Positions 7,690-15,200 of a stretch of 28,070 nt of DNA are shown piece by piece. The translations under genes and the position numbers were made by a program. The notes below the pieces were generated by a model. The model was given only the letters and a program-made list of their open reading frames with translations, was not told the DNA's origin and searched no databases. Source of the stretch: JBDTRY01 sp039931435 (lineage in GTDB: Bacteria > Acidobacteriota > Thermoanaerobaculia > Gp7-AA8). The stretch covers positions 1 through 28,070 of the forward strand of contig JBDTRY010000026.1 of NCBI GenBank assembly GCA_039931435.1, in the 5' to 3' direction. The first letter of the stretch is position 1, and each line of letters begins with the position of its first letter.

Positions 7690-7963
7690 TGTCAACGATC
7701 GTTTCGATTTGACCCCATCTGGATCGTTTTAATTTGACCCCCTTTAGCGAGTGAGACGACCGTTGATCGGCCGAAGTCCACTTTGTGATCGGCTCGAAAG
7801 TGTTCAGAGAGATCGGCGTTCGCTCATGGTGAGACCTCCTTTACTCCGCCGGCACGGCGTTTCTCTTTGAGACGGTAGCTGTCTCCGTGGATCTTGATCA
7901 GGGTGGATCGAGGGATAGCAGGCGATCGAGGGCCGCCGTAGCCATGATCGGATCGGCGGCGAA
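7690..7963 (-). mobile_element. IS21-family remnant, istB-side end
   Basis: Two direct 20-base repeats with 18 identities, gatcgtttcgatttgacccc (7697-7716) and gatcgttttaatttgacccc (7722-7741), lie just inside a TGTCAACG terminus at 7690. Multiple internal terminal repeats and a 5'-TG end are typical of IS21-family insertion sequences. The fragment of the IstB helper ATPase lies beside them in the expected orientation. The rest of istB, istA and the other end are missing, so the element is dead. Confidence 0.7.
7824..7963 (-). pseudogene. istB: C-terminal fragment of IstB-type IS21 helper ATPase, frameshifted
   Basis: In one minus-strand frame a segment reads DPIMATAALDRLL. After a frameshift the neighbouring frame reads RSTLIKIHGDSYRLKEKRRAG. 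Joined, these match the usual C-terminus of IstB proteins (ALDRLLHR...GxSYRLKEKRRAG). The shift lies within about ten codons, near 7912-7925. Everything N-terminal, including the Walker motifs, is gone. Confidence 0.7.
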
Positions 7964-7968
7964 CACCT

Positions 7969-8026
7969 AGCCCCACTCGGGAGCGATATTGGGGACGAGC
8001 CCCACTCGGGAGCGATATTGGGGACG
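7969..8026 (+). repeat. Perfect 29-bp tandem duplication
   Basis: The unit beginning agccccactcgggagcgata occurs at 7969-7997 and again, identical, at 7998-8026. The second copy runs directly into the left arm of dispersed repeat B. Confidence 0.9.
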
Positions 8027-8118
8027 GAGCTTCGTTTCTCCTCCAAGCATTCGTGCGCAGCCGAGGGCTGATCGGTTCATTCGCGCCGGAGTGGCGAGCG
8101 ATCAGAAGCTCCGTCCCC
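8020..8118. repeat. Dispersed repeat B, copy 2 (complete)
   Basis: The 13-base perfect terminal inverted repeats are ggggacggagctt (8020-8032) and aagctccgtcccc (8106-8118). The interior aligns with 6474-6560. Left-end fragments also occur at 2616-2628 and 8534-8570. The size and symmetry suggest a MITE-like non-autonomous element. Confidence 0.75.
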
Positions 8119-8276
8119 AACGTCCCGGTGCAGGGCGTTGGGTTCGCGGTCCAAAGGCGTCGCGTCCGATGAGTCGTTTGAAGTTCCGGTACCGGACCAG
8201 CGGAATCGCCATGGACTGCGTGCGAGGGCGTTAGGCTGTCGCCTGGAACAGCTCAGCAACCAGTTCGACGCTTCCG

Positions 8277-8641
8277 TCAGGGCGTTCGCGCGAGGACCTT
8301 GGCCAGATCCTTCGGTGTGGCACCTATGGCAAACAGAGCCGCACAGGCAGGTCCACCGTGACGCTGCTGTCCCCTGCTTCCATCTTCGCCACTCGGTGCT
8401 GGCTCGAACCAGGAATCTTCCCCACCTGCGTCTGCGTCAGGTTCTTCCTCCGGCGACGGGTACGCAGGGCTTCGGCCAAGGCCAGCTTCACCTCAACGAA
8501 TGCGCGCTCCTCGGCGGTCAGATCGCGGGGATTTGGGACGGAGCTTCCGTCTCCGCCAAGCCATTCGAGGCGGGAGCTGCTCGAGACGAAGTGATCGTCA
8601 ATCGTTCGGGCGTTTGTGTCGCTCGCCCAAGGCAACCACAT
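8277..8641 (-). pseudogene. Xre/HigA-like HTH antitoxin, frameshifted
   Basis: The stretch LTAEERAFVEVKLALAEALR, the helix-turn-helix segment KNLTQTQVGKIPGSSQHRVA and KMEAGDSSVTVDL match the family of short Xre-type antitoxins. The frame then stops early after VRLCLP. Adding one base near 8338-8342 restores a typical C-terminus, ALFAIGATPKDLAKVLARTP, ending at the stop at 8277-8279, so a one-base deletion has broken the gene. The 5' end is also abnormal: about 18 residues just before the domain are encoded by a fragment of dispersed repeat B, and no toxin partner is recognised. A sequencing error at the shift cannot be excluded. Confidence 0.7.
8534..8570. repeat. Dispersed repeat B, left-end fragment
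   Basis: The sequence from gggacggagcttccgtctc to caagccattcg matches the left end of the complete copy at 8020-8055. It lies inside the reading frame of the Xre pseudogene. Confidence 0.6.
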
Positions 8642-8705
8642 CAGCGAGTCAGGATCGTCGTAGCGGAAACGGCATACGAATGCATCCCTGAGAGAGCGAT
8701 GTCTC

Positions 8706-9857
8706 TCAGCCCATGATGTCGCCGGCGTGGAGGCGCCGGAGGAAGGCGTCGAGAGGCAGCACGTGCGTGCCGTCGATCAGCAGCTCACGCTGGCCGAGGT
8801 AAACGAGGTAGCTCTTTGCTTTCGTTCCCGCCAGGAACGAGTCCAGTCCCTTCTTGTATTCGCGACGGAACTCCCGGCCGTGTTTGACCTCGATGGCCAC
8901 GACGTTCCGGCCATGCCAGAAGACGAAGTCGACTTCGCTTCCACTCGGCGTTCCCCAGTAACCGAGGGAGCCTTTGACGCCCGCGTAATGAAGATGACTC
9001 TGGATCTCGTGGTGCACGAGGTGCTCGAGTAGAACTCCCTCCCAGTCCGATGGGAGCGGCTGATCGAAACCGCCCGCCGCTGCATGGAGCACGCCGGGAT
9101 CGAACCAGTAGAACTTCGGAAGGGCGATCTCTTTCACTTTGGCGCGAGGTCTGTACGAAGGAAGCCAGGTGCCGGCGAGGGTGTCGACGAGCACCTCGAA
9201 GTATCCGCGCGCAGTCTCACGGGAAACTCCGGCATCGCGCGCGATGCCGGAGACGTTCGTCGTCTGGCCCGCCGCCAGCGCCGCGATCTCCAGAAATCTA
9301 CTGAAGGCACCCAGCTCTCGCACGAGGCCCTCCGCTTTGATCTCCTCGGCCAGATACGTGGTCACGTACGCCCGTAAGAACTCCTCTCGCGCATCGTCCT
9401 GCGGCGCATTCACGCTCAGCGGCATCGCCCCGTAGTGTAGTAACTGCGAGGTCGGAACCGAGCCTGCCAGTTCGGCGGTGCTGAGCGGAAAAAGGTTCCT
9501 GACGATGGCTCGTCCCGCCAGGAGGTTGGCGGCTCCGCGCTTGAGCTTGCGTGCGGAGGATCCGGTGAGCGCGAAATTCCGGTAACCCTTCTCCTCCATG
9601 AGGAGGTGGACCTCGTCGAGAAGCTTCGGTGCTCGCTGCACCTCGTCGACGACGATCCAGCGCGTGCGAGGCTGGGTCAGTACCTCCGCGCGGAACTGCG
9701 ACGGGTTTCGCTCGTACCGCAGCATGGTGTCGGTCTCGAGGAGGTTGACGATGAATGCATCCTCCAGCCGCTCGCGGATCCATGTGCTCTTCCCTGTGCC
9801 GCGGGCGCCGAAGAGGAAAAACGAGCCGCGGGGCGTGGGAAGGAGTCGTGCAAACAT
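8706..9857 (-). CDS. AAA ATPase with DUF4143-type C-terminal region
   Basis: From ATG 9857 the protein is 383 aa. It opens with MFARLLPTPRGSFFLFGARG and has a Walker A GARGTGKST directly after, Walker B WIVVDEVQ, and a sensor-like FALTGSSARKL. After a winged-helix-like middle (GIARDAGVSRETARGYFEVL) comes the C-terminal region with FYWFDPGVLHA and a PD-(D/E)XK-like core, SEVDFVF...VVAIEVKHG. This is the usual layout of the AAA_14/DUF4143 family. Its members are common in accessory regions and their function is not settled. The frame is open further upstream to 10073, but that extension lacks homology-like character. No strong ribosome site precedes 9857. Confidence 0.85.
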   Translation of the reverse strand: MFARLLPTPRGSFFLFGARGTGKSTWIRERLEDAFIVNLLETDTMLRYERNPSQFRAEVLTQPRTRWIVVDEVQRAPKLLDEVHLLMEEKGYRNFALTGSSARKLKRGAANLLAGRAIVRNLFPLSTAELAGSVPTSQLLHYGAMPLSVNAPQDDAREEFLRAYVTTYLAEEIKAEGLVRELGAFSRFLEIAALAAGQTTNVSGIARDAGVSRETARGYFEVLVDTLAGTWLPSYRPRAKVKEIALPKFYWFDPGVLHAAAGGFDQPLPSDWEGVLLEHLVHHEIQSHLHYAGVKGSLGYWGTPSGSEVDFVFWHGRNVVAIEVKHGREFRREYKKGLDSFLAGTKAKSYLVYLGQRELLIDGTHVLPLDAFLRRLHAGDIMG

Positions 9858-10123
9858 CGACACCAAATTTACCGCAAAAATGGCGTCACTGTCTACAAGC
9901 TGACGTGAGTCAACGCCGGCCCCCCTCGCATCCGTGATCCCCGTATATCCGATCCGATAGTTTCGCAACTGGCCTATGGCCGGCGGCTGACTCGGCCGCA
10001 GCATCGGATGCCCAGCTCCAACGAATAGGGGGTTAACGCTTCGTGTGTCGTCCAAAAACATGAAGCCATACAAAGAACGTGGGGTTGGAGAGGCTTAGAA
10101 CCAGTCGGGACCGCCATCCCAAA

Positions 10124-10137
10124 ACCATAAATATGGT
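10124..10137. promoter_or_regulatory. Candidate operator of the second vapBC pair
   Basis: The perfect palindrome accata-aa-tatggt lies three bases before the ATG at 10141, in a locally AT-rich patch. Short palindromes at this position are commonly bound by RHH antitoxins. It would overlap the promoter and start region; inferred only. Confidence 0.45.
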
Positions 10138-10140
10138 AAT

Positions 10141-10404
10141 ATGGGTCTGGTGAAGACCACGATCGATCTGCCCGACGAGATTCTGAAAGAGGCCAAGGCC
10201 ACGGCCGCCCTTCGTGGGGAGTCGCTCCGCCACTTCGTGGCCACCGCTGTCGAGGAACACTTCAAGAAGCAATCGGGGGGATTCGCGCAGTCCAAAGCGG
10301 GCTGGAGATCCGTCTTCGGTCTGGGTCACGCCAGCGATATTGCCGCGGTCGACCGGGCGGTGGAGAAGGACCTGGAGACCGTTGATCCTTCCGACTGGCG
10401 ATGA
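10141..10404 (+). CDS. vapB: VapB-type antitoxin
   Basis: This 87-aa protein begins with a ribbon-helix-helix motif (KTTIDLPDEILKEAKATAAL, then SLRHFVATAVEEHF), typical of VapB antitoxins. The C-terminal region (FGLGHASDIAAVDRAVEKDL) would hold the toxin. The start may be ATG 10141 or GTG 10150; most relatives begin close to KTTIDLP, which favours either, and no clear ribosome site decides it. The gene overlaps the next by ATGA (10401-10404), so the two are co-translated. Confidence 0.85.
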   Translation: MGLVKTTIDLPDEILKEAKATAALRGESLRHFVATAVEEHFKKQSGGFAQSKAGWRSVFGLGHASDIAAVDRAVEKDLETVDPSDWR

Positions 10405-10778
10405 TCCTCGACACGAATGCGATTTCCGCACTGCTGGCGGGAGATGAACGGATTGCCGGGATCCTGGATTCAGAGAGGCGGCACCACCTTCCTGTCATCG
10501 CAATCGGCGAGTACCGGTACGGTCTCGCCCGGTCCAAGCATCGAGTGCGAATCCAACAGTTACTCAATCTCCTCATCGAGGGTTCGATCGTTCTGGCCGT
10601 GGATGACGAGACGACCACTCACTACGCCATCGTGCGGGAGGCTCTGCGCGTTCGCGGAAGGCCGATCCCGGAAAACGACGTGTGGATCGCCGCTCTGGCG
10701 GTCCAACACGGCCTTCCGGTCGTCACGCGCGACACACACTTTGACGAAGTGGTGTCTCTTCGCCGGATCGAGTGGTGA
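10401..10778 (+). CDS. vapC: VapC-type PIN-domain toxin
   Basis: This 125-aa PIN-domain RNase has all four expected acidic residues: D4 in MILDTNAIS, E37 in AIGEYRYGL, D93 in PENDVWIAALA and D111 in VVTRDTHFD. It forms a toxin-antitoxin pair with the overlapping upstream gene. It belongs to a different VapC subgroup from the one at 5673-6113, with a shorter N-terminus and a complete acidic quartet, so the two pairs are probably independent acquisitions. Confidence 0.9.
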   Translation: MILDTNAISALLAGDERIAGILDSERRHHLPVIAIGEYRYGLARSKHRVRIQQLLNLLIEGSIVLAVDDETTTHYAIVREALRVRGRPIPENDVWIAALAVQHGLPVVTRDTHFDEVVSLRRIEW

Positions 10779-10887
10779 CACCGGGGCCTGGGTCCGAAGC
10801 TTCAATCACCGGACCACGGATTCGAGGATTGCGATCGGAGCTCTCGACTGCGAACGAGAATTCCGGACGATCGTGTTGACAGTGCGC

Positions 10888-11085
10888 CTACTTCTCACGG
10901 CCAGAAGACTCCTGCGCCTCGGCCGGTGAGTGATACTTGAACACGCCGTGCCGCACCTGGCGCGGGCGGAGGCGAGACCAGAATTCGAGGACGGCCCGCA
11001 TTCTGCGCAGATTCTCTTCGCTGCCTGGCACGGATCTCTGGGATTCCCGAGCCTCGTCCAGTGATCGAAACTTCGTTACCGGCAT
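10888..11085 (-). CDS. Small protein coupled to nucleotidyltransferase 1
   Basis: This 65-aa protein opens with MPVTKFRSLDEARES, has a helical basic middle (EENLRRMRAVLEFWSRLRPR) and ends in a second short motif FKYHSPAEAQE. Its ATG shares one base with the stop codon of the upstream nucleotidyltransferase (TGATG, 11083-11087), which argues strongly that it is translated. I recall small proteins of this kind beside such nucleotidyltransferases but cannot name a family. It may be the partner, possibly an antitoxin or regulator, of the NTase. Confidence 0.7.
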   Translation of the reverse strand: MPVTKFRSLDEARESQRSVPGSEENLRRMRAVLEFWSRLRPRQVRHGVFKYHSPAEAQESSGREK

Positions 11086-11555
11086 CAGTCATCCTCCAGA
11101 TGAAATGCCTTCTTCAGGACTTCAGCGTCGATTCGGTCGATGGGTCGCACGGTGTCTCGCTTCATCCGGTAAAGCGTTCGCGGCGTGGCCAGCCTGACGG
11201 TCACGCCGCCCAGCTCGATCGTTTCGAATTGAAGATCATCGAACGAGATTTCCGTACCCAGGCGGCCGAGAATGTCGATCGTGTAGTCAGCAGAAGGCGG
11301 ACCGTACCGGATCGTCGGATAGTCGCCTGCAAGATCCTCGTATGTGATCTCCTCGATCGCGGAATCATCAAAGACACTGTGAAGCGCACGCCGAAGCCTC
11401 CTGACGTTTTCCGCGGAAGGCCTGACGAAGAGATCGACGTCCGTCGTGGCGCGCTCGAACCCGTGCAGACCGATGGCGATGCCCCCGACCAGTACGTAGT
11501 CCACGTTCTCCAGCGCGAGCGCGCGAAAGATCTCGAGGATCTCGTCGAAACTCAT
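11085..11555 (-). CDS. Nucleotidyltransferase-fold protein (AbiEii/MNT-like) 1
   Basis: This 156-aa protein has the nucleotidyltransferase core: VLVGGIAIGLHG (GG near residues 24-25) and the metal-binding pair D39 and D41 in RATTDVDLFV. A third strand follows in YTIDILGRLG, with a C-terminal LATPRTLYRMKRDTVRPIDR typical of AbiEii/DUF6036-like proteins. Such proteins serve as toxins, phage-defence components or tRNA/protein nucleotidylating enzymes. No ribosome site is evident before ATG 11555. It is translationally coupled to the small gene downstream. The substrate is unknown. Confidence 0.82.
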   Translation of the reverse strand: MSFDEILEIFRALALENVDYVLVGGIAIGLHGFERATTDVDLFVRPSAENVRRLRRALHSVFDDSAIEEITYEDLAGDYPTIRYGPPSADYTIDILGRLGTEISFDDLQFETIELGGVTVRLATPRTLYRMKRDTVRPIDRIDAEVLKKAFHLEDD

Positions 11556-11812
11556 TGGAGGATTGTGCCACGGGACAACGCCCGGCGCAGGCCGTACTTG
11601 CTGGAACGCTTCGGATCAGCACTCTCGCGCTTACTCGAAGCCGAGGATGGCGCGATGCAGAAAATCGGCAGGGCCGCGAGGAGCCGCGGGTGAAAAGAAA
11701 GGAATGTGCGTCGGAGAGAGCGGCGAATCCCTGCGCGTCGAGGCCGGGAACGGGAACTGATCCTGGCGTCCTGCAGGCTCTCGTATCTGGACGCACTCGA
11801 AGGCAGGGGTCG
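11556..11812. other. Spacer between two nucleotidyltransferase modules
   Basis: I see no gene, repeat or clear promoter in these 257 bases. They separate two similarly organised minus-strand modules. Confidence 0.4.
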
Positions 11813-11989
11813 CTATTTTCGTTTGTTCGGGGATGCACGCTCGTTCAATCGGCGCGCGGACTGGATCGTGCGGGTACGTCGGAGCAACTCGTCGAGGATC
11901 CGAAGCTTTTCCAGTACCGGGCGCGCCGCCAGCTCCTCGCCGAATTCGCGCTTGCTGGCGATGACCGTTTCCATGCTGAACTTTGTCAT
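11813..11989 (-). CDS. Small protein (58 aa) coupled to nucleotidyltransferase 2
   Basis: A 58-codon frame starts at ATG 11989 and overlaps the end of the upstream nucleotidyltransferase by four bases (ATGA at 11986-11989). It begins MTKFSMETVIASKREFGEEL, continues with an amphipathic AARPVLEKLRILDELLRR helix and ends in a basic tail (RLNERASPNKRK). The pattern of about ten residues, a KREF-like turn, then PVLEKLRILDEL resembles short proteins seen beside AbiEii-type genes, as far as I can recall. The coupling makes a real gene likely. Function unknown; a toxin or antitoxin partner is possible. Confidence 0.7.
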   Translation of the reverse strand: MTKFSMETVIASKREFGEELAARPVLEKLRILDELLRRTRTIQSARRLNERASPNKRK

Positions 11990-12519
11990 TCGCTGTTCCG
12001 AGGGAATTGTCGCTCAAATGCCGCCCATTTCTCAACGAGACCGTAGCGCGAAAGGATCGCTTCAAACTCATCCACCGGAAGGAGCCCGGCATCCCGGAAT
12101 TGCACCAGCCGGAGCTTGTCCTTGTTTCTCCCGGTCTGAAGCGCCATCGCGGCGAGATGCATCGGCTTGAAAACTCGCGCGACGATCTCTGCACCGAGAT
12201 CGAACTCCTCGGCCTGTTCAAGCGCCTCGTCGATCAGGCCGGGCGATGAAGGCAGGAATTGCACTGGCCACCCGCCGATCATGAAATACTCCCGGTTCAT
12301 CTCAAAGCCTCTGCCCGTCAGATACCCGATCACTGCATCGAGCGAAACGATGGTTGATCCCACTGTCGAGGTAAGGGGCACGAACACGTCCACATCGATC
12401 GTGGCTGCCGGTTCCAGATAGAAGGTTGCACCGACAGCGCCGCCGATAGCGTACCGTTCCACGACACCCTCTCTCTCCATCTCATTCAGGGTACGGATGA
12501 CCGCGATGATGTCTTCCAT
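11986..12519 (-). CDS. Nucleotidyltransferase-fold protein 2
   Basis: This 177-aa protein has a nucleotidyltransferase-like core: ERYAIGGAVGATFYLEP (GG at residues 26-27) and the acidic pair D42 and D44 in TIDVDVFV. A helical C-terminal part follows (VARVFKPMHLAAMALQTGRN...DKLRLVQF) as in AbiEii-like proteins, where KDKLRxxQF is a common ending of the domain. It differs clearly in sequence from the protein at 11085-11555. It overlaps a 58-aa gene by ATGA, giving a second NTase + mini-protein pair. Confidence 0.8.
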   Translation of the reverse strand: MEDIIAVIRTLNEMEREGVVERYAIGGAVGATFYLEPAATIDVDVFVPLTSTVGSTIVSLDAVIGYLTGRGFEMNREYFMIGGWPVQFLPSSPGLIDEALEQAEEFDLGAEIVARVFKPMHLAAMALQTGRNKDKLRLVQFRDAGLLPVDEFEAILSRYGLVEKWAAFERQFPRNSE

Positions 12520-12540
12520 GCCTGGACCGTCTCGTGATTC

Positions 12541-13005
12541 TCAGTCCCGTTCAATCGACGGACGGATCGGAGCCGGCATGCGGTTCTCGTCCAGATTGAC
12601 GTAGACCACCTGCGCTTCGGTGACCGTGACCTCCTGGGTCAGATCGGTGTTCCTCGTGGCTTTGACGATGACCCGTGTGGTGATCGAAGTCCGGCCGATA
12701 CGCAGTGTGTCGGTCCAGAAGCTGACCAGGTCTCCCACATAGACCGGAGCATGAAAGACGATCTTGTCCATGGACACGGTGACGATGAAGTTGCAGCCCT
12801 GTCTGCGTGCCTCGATGGCTCCGGCCTGATCGATGTAGGAGAGGACGACGCCGCCGAAGATCGTTCCGTAGGCGTTTGTGTCCCGAGGCATCATCAGTAC
12901 GCGAATGGCGGGCTCGCCCCATTTGGGGAAGGCGTCCTCCGGCGACGAGGTCGAGGGCAATACGGACTCAGGCTGCACCCCGCCGGGCACTGTCTGATCA
13001 GGCAC
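12541..13005 (-). CDS. Acyl-CoA thioesterase, hotdog fold (YciA/ACOT type)
   Basis: This 154-aa hotdog-fold protein probably hydrolyses acyl-CoA to free acid and CoA in the cytoplasm. Family features are MPRDTNAYGTIFGGVVLSYI followed by DQAGAIEARR (N-x-x-G-x-x-FGG-x-x-x-x-x-x-D pattern), VSMDKIVFHAPVYVGDLVSF and the hydrophobic strand TEAQVVYVNLDE. The predicted start is GTG 13005, overlapping the last eight bases of the ppiD-like gene, so the two are coupled. The first 30 residues are poorly conserved, and an internal start is possible. Chain-length preference is not visible. Confidence 0.88.
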   Translation of the reverse strand: MPDQTVPGGVQPESVLPSTSSPEDAFPKWGEPAIRVLMMPRDTNAYGTIFGGVVLSYIDQAGAIEARRQGCNFIVTVSMDKIVFHAPVYVGDLVSFWTDTLRIGRTSITTRVIVKATRNTDLTQEVTVTEAQVVYVNLDENRMPAPIRPSIERD

Positions 13006-14947
13006 CGGGCTTCGCCACGCCCGAGCGCTCCTGAAGAAGTTTCTCGTTCGTCTCGATCTTTGCCTCTTTCTTCAATTTGTCGACGAGCGAGTTCTGCAGC
13101 TTGCGGGCCTCGTTGATCTGCATCGTGGACATGAAGGACTCACGTTCCGTGGAGTAGAGAGCGGGATCGAATTTTTTCTGCTCCGTGACGCGGAAGGCTA
13201 CGGCGCCCTGATCGATGACCACTGGTCCCTTCACCTGACCGGGCGCGGACGAGAGTGCGGCCTCGACGAGCGGATGGGAGTTCCCGGTGATTCCGGCGAT
13301 GGCACCGAGCCGGGTGACGGTTGCTTCGCTCACGTTCAGAGAGAGCGTCTTCGCAGCATCCTCCAGGGAGTGGCCGGAAAGGGCCGCGGCCAGCTGTTGC
13401 GCGGCTGCCTGAGCCGCCTTGCCGGTTTTGGCGTCGGCCTCCACGTCGGAACGGATCTCGTCGAGCGGAGGAACGCCCGCGGGCCGTGTGTCGGTGAGGA
13501 TGGGAACGAGCGGACCGCGCTGGCTCTGCAGGATCTCACCGATATCATTCTGTTTGGCCGCGAAGGCCCAGCTGGACAGTTCGGGATTGCGCCCCAGCCC
13601 GTTGATGGGATCGTTCTTGCCGAACCAGCCCGTGTCGTTGAAGGAGACATTTCCGGCAGCAAGGGCGCGGAACTCCTGATCGGTCTTCGGCGCCGACTGC
13701 TTCATGCGCGCCCGCACCTCGGCGATCCGCTCTCGGGCCACGGTTGCCGCTTTCTCATCGCGGATCTGCCGTTCGAGCTGCGGCTTCACTTCATCGAAAG
13801 GCGCGTACCCCGCCGGCCGCTTCTCGGTGACCTTCAAGATGTGGTAGCCGAACTGAGTTTTGAAAACGTCGCTCAATTGTCCGACCGGCAGCGAGAAGGC
13901 CAGCTGCTCGAACTCGGGGACCATCTGATTTTTCTGGAAGAATCCGAGGTCGCCGCCCTTCACGGCCGAGCCCGGGTCGGCGGAATTGGCTTTGGCCAGC
14001 GTGGCGAAATCCGCGCCCGCCTTCAATTGCGCCAGGAGGGCATCAGCCTTCGCTTTTGCAGCGGAGGCTTCGGCCGGAGAGGCGGAGGCATCGACCTTGA
14101 TCAGGATGTGACTGGCCCGTACCGAGTCGCCGGTCTTGAAGGCCTCGCGGGACTGTTCGTATTGTTTGCGCAACTGATCGTCGTTCACTTCGATCTGCGA
14201 GCGTATCTGGGCCAGGTCAGCGAGCAGGTATTTCACCTTCCGCTGTTCAGCATGCGTGTACTTGTTCGCATGCTCCTTGTAATAGCTCTCCACGTCGGCA
14301 GCCCTGACGGCCACGGAGGAAGCAGCGCGATCCGCGGGGAAGAGAACGTACTGAATTTTGGCGTTTTCATTTCTCCGGCGGTACTCCTCCTGAGCCCACT
14401 GCGGCGAGAGGATGACCGAATTGACCATGGCGCTCTGCAGTTTGGAGAGCGTGACCTCTTCACGGATGTCGCGCTCGAAAGCGGCCGCGGAGGGATATCC
14501 GAGATTGGAGGTGACGTAGCGCTGGTACAGATCGGCTCCGACGAATTTTCCTTCGGGATTCAGAACCGGGATCTCGTAGATGCGTTTCCGAACTTCCCCT
14601 TCGGTGGCAGTGAGTTCCAGCCGGGCGGCCTGCTGCAGCAGGAGCTTGCGCTCCACCAGGCTTCCCAGAACCTGTTGCGGGAGATTCATAGCCTTGAGGA
14701 TTTCCGGGGTGAGACTCTGCCCGTACATCTGCTCGTAGTTCTTCTGCGTGAAGTAGACGGCGCGGTCGAAGTCCTGGGTGGAGATCGTGTCCCCATTCAC
14801 GCGGGCGACGTACGACCCGCTTCCTTCATCGGCTCCGGCGCTTGCTCCTCCGCCCCACTGGGCAAAGACGAAGACGACGAAGACGAAGACGACGAAGACC
14901 AGAATCCATTTCAGGTGCTTGAAGCTGTTGCGCATTGCTTTGAGCAT
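12998..14947 (-). CDS. ppiD: PpiD-like membrane-anchored periplasmic peptidyl-prolyl isomerase/chaperone
   Basis: This 649-aa protein has an N-terminal signal anchor (KWILVFVVFVFVVFVFAQW, residues 13-31), a SurA_N-type chaperone region (about 45-190) and one parvulin/PpiC domain at about 270-370 (ASHILIKVDAS, ADFATLAKANSADPGS, GGDLGFF, FGYHILKVTEKRP). A second, degenerate rotamase-like part follows. The length and order match PpiD, which assists folding of outer-membrane and periplasmic proteins at the exit of the Sec translocon. ATG 14935 (MRNSF) is an alternative start. A minus-strand promoter candidate lies at 15070-15098, and the gene is divergent from the FecR-domain gene. Confidence 0.88.
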   Translation of the reverse strand: MLKAMRNSFKHLKWILVFVVFVFVVFVFAQWGGGASAGADEGSGSYVARVNGDTISTQDFDRAVYFTQKNYEQMYGQSLTPEILKAMNLPQQVLGSLVERKLLLQQAARLELTATEGEVRKRIYEIPVLNPEGKFVGADLYQRYVTSNLGYPSAAAFERDIREEVTLSKLQSAMVNSVILSPQWAQEEYRRRNENAKIQYVLFPADRAASSVAVRAADVESYYKEHANKYTHAEQRKVKYLLADLAQIRSQIEVNDDQLRKQYEQSREAFKTGDSVRASHILIKVDASASPAEASAAKAKADALLAQLKAGADFATLAKANSADPGSAVKGGDLGFFQKNQMVPEFEQLAFSLPVGQLSDVFKTQFGYHILKVTEKRPAGYAPFDEVKPQLERQIRDEKAATVARERIAEVRARMKQSAPKTDQEFRALAAGNVSFNDTGWFGKNDPINGLGRNPELSSWAFAAKQNDIGEILQSQRGPLVPILTDTRPAGVPPLDEIRSDVEADAKTGKAAQAAAQQLAAALSGHSLEDAAKTLSLNVSEATVTRLGAIAGITGNSHPLVEAALSSAPGQVKGPVVIDQGAVAFRVTEQKKFDPALYSTERESFMSTMQINEARKLQNSLVDKLKKEAKIETNEKLLQERSGVAKPGA

Positions 14948-15069
14948 CGGAAAACAAACCTCGCTTGAGAGTGACTGGAGTTCGAGAGAGTACCAGTGGT
15001 CCCGCCAACAGGGTCCGGCGCCGGAAAATGCCGGTGAGACCCGACCGCGGCAGGACTAAAAAACGGGGC

Positions 15070-15098
15070 ACTGTACTGCGCCGGGGCGGGAATGGCAA
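15070..15098 (-). promoter_or_regulatory. Candidate sigma70-type promoter for ppiD
   Basis: On the minus strand TTGCCA (15093-15098) is followed after exactly 17 bases by TACAGT (15070-15075). It points towards ppiD with a leader of about 115 bases. Prediction by match only. Confidence 0.45.
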
Positions 15099-15118
15099 CC
15101 AATTGTAAACGAAGCTGG

Positions 15119-15148
15119 TTGCTGTCGCGGAAATTGCTGTGCTATAAA
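15119..15148 (+). promoter_or_regulatory. Candidate sigma70-type promoter for the FecR-domain gene
   Basis: TTGCTG (15119-15124), an 18-base spacer and TATAAA (15143-15148) lie about 50 bases before the start codon at 15201. It is divergent from the ppiD promoter, with the two -35 boxes about 20 bases apart. Confidence 0.5.
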
Positions 15149-15200
15149 CGACTTAGTTGCACTCAGGGCGCGGCGTCCGGCGCGCGGAACTCACCACTCT

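Larger units (their letters stand above)
7612..8276. other. Intergenic region with IS remnant and repeats
   Basis: No intact gene is recognised in these 665 bases. Besides the IS21-type end and the istB fragment they contain a 29-bp tandem duplication and a complete copy of repeat B. A 36-codon minus-strand frame runs from the ATG at about 8210 into repeat B; it resembles nothing known to me and is not called as a gene. Confidence 0.55.

Noticed and set aside
8077..8259. Minus-strand open frames between the IS remnant and the Xre pseudogene
   Set aside because: They run through repeat B, have no ribosome site and no protein-like pattern.
13274..14968. A 564-codon open frame on the plus strand opposite ppiD
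   Set aside because: It is exactly antisense to a well-supported PpiD-like gene, its translation has no recognisable domain, and GC-rich codon bias explains the lack of stops.
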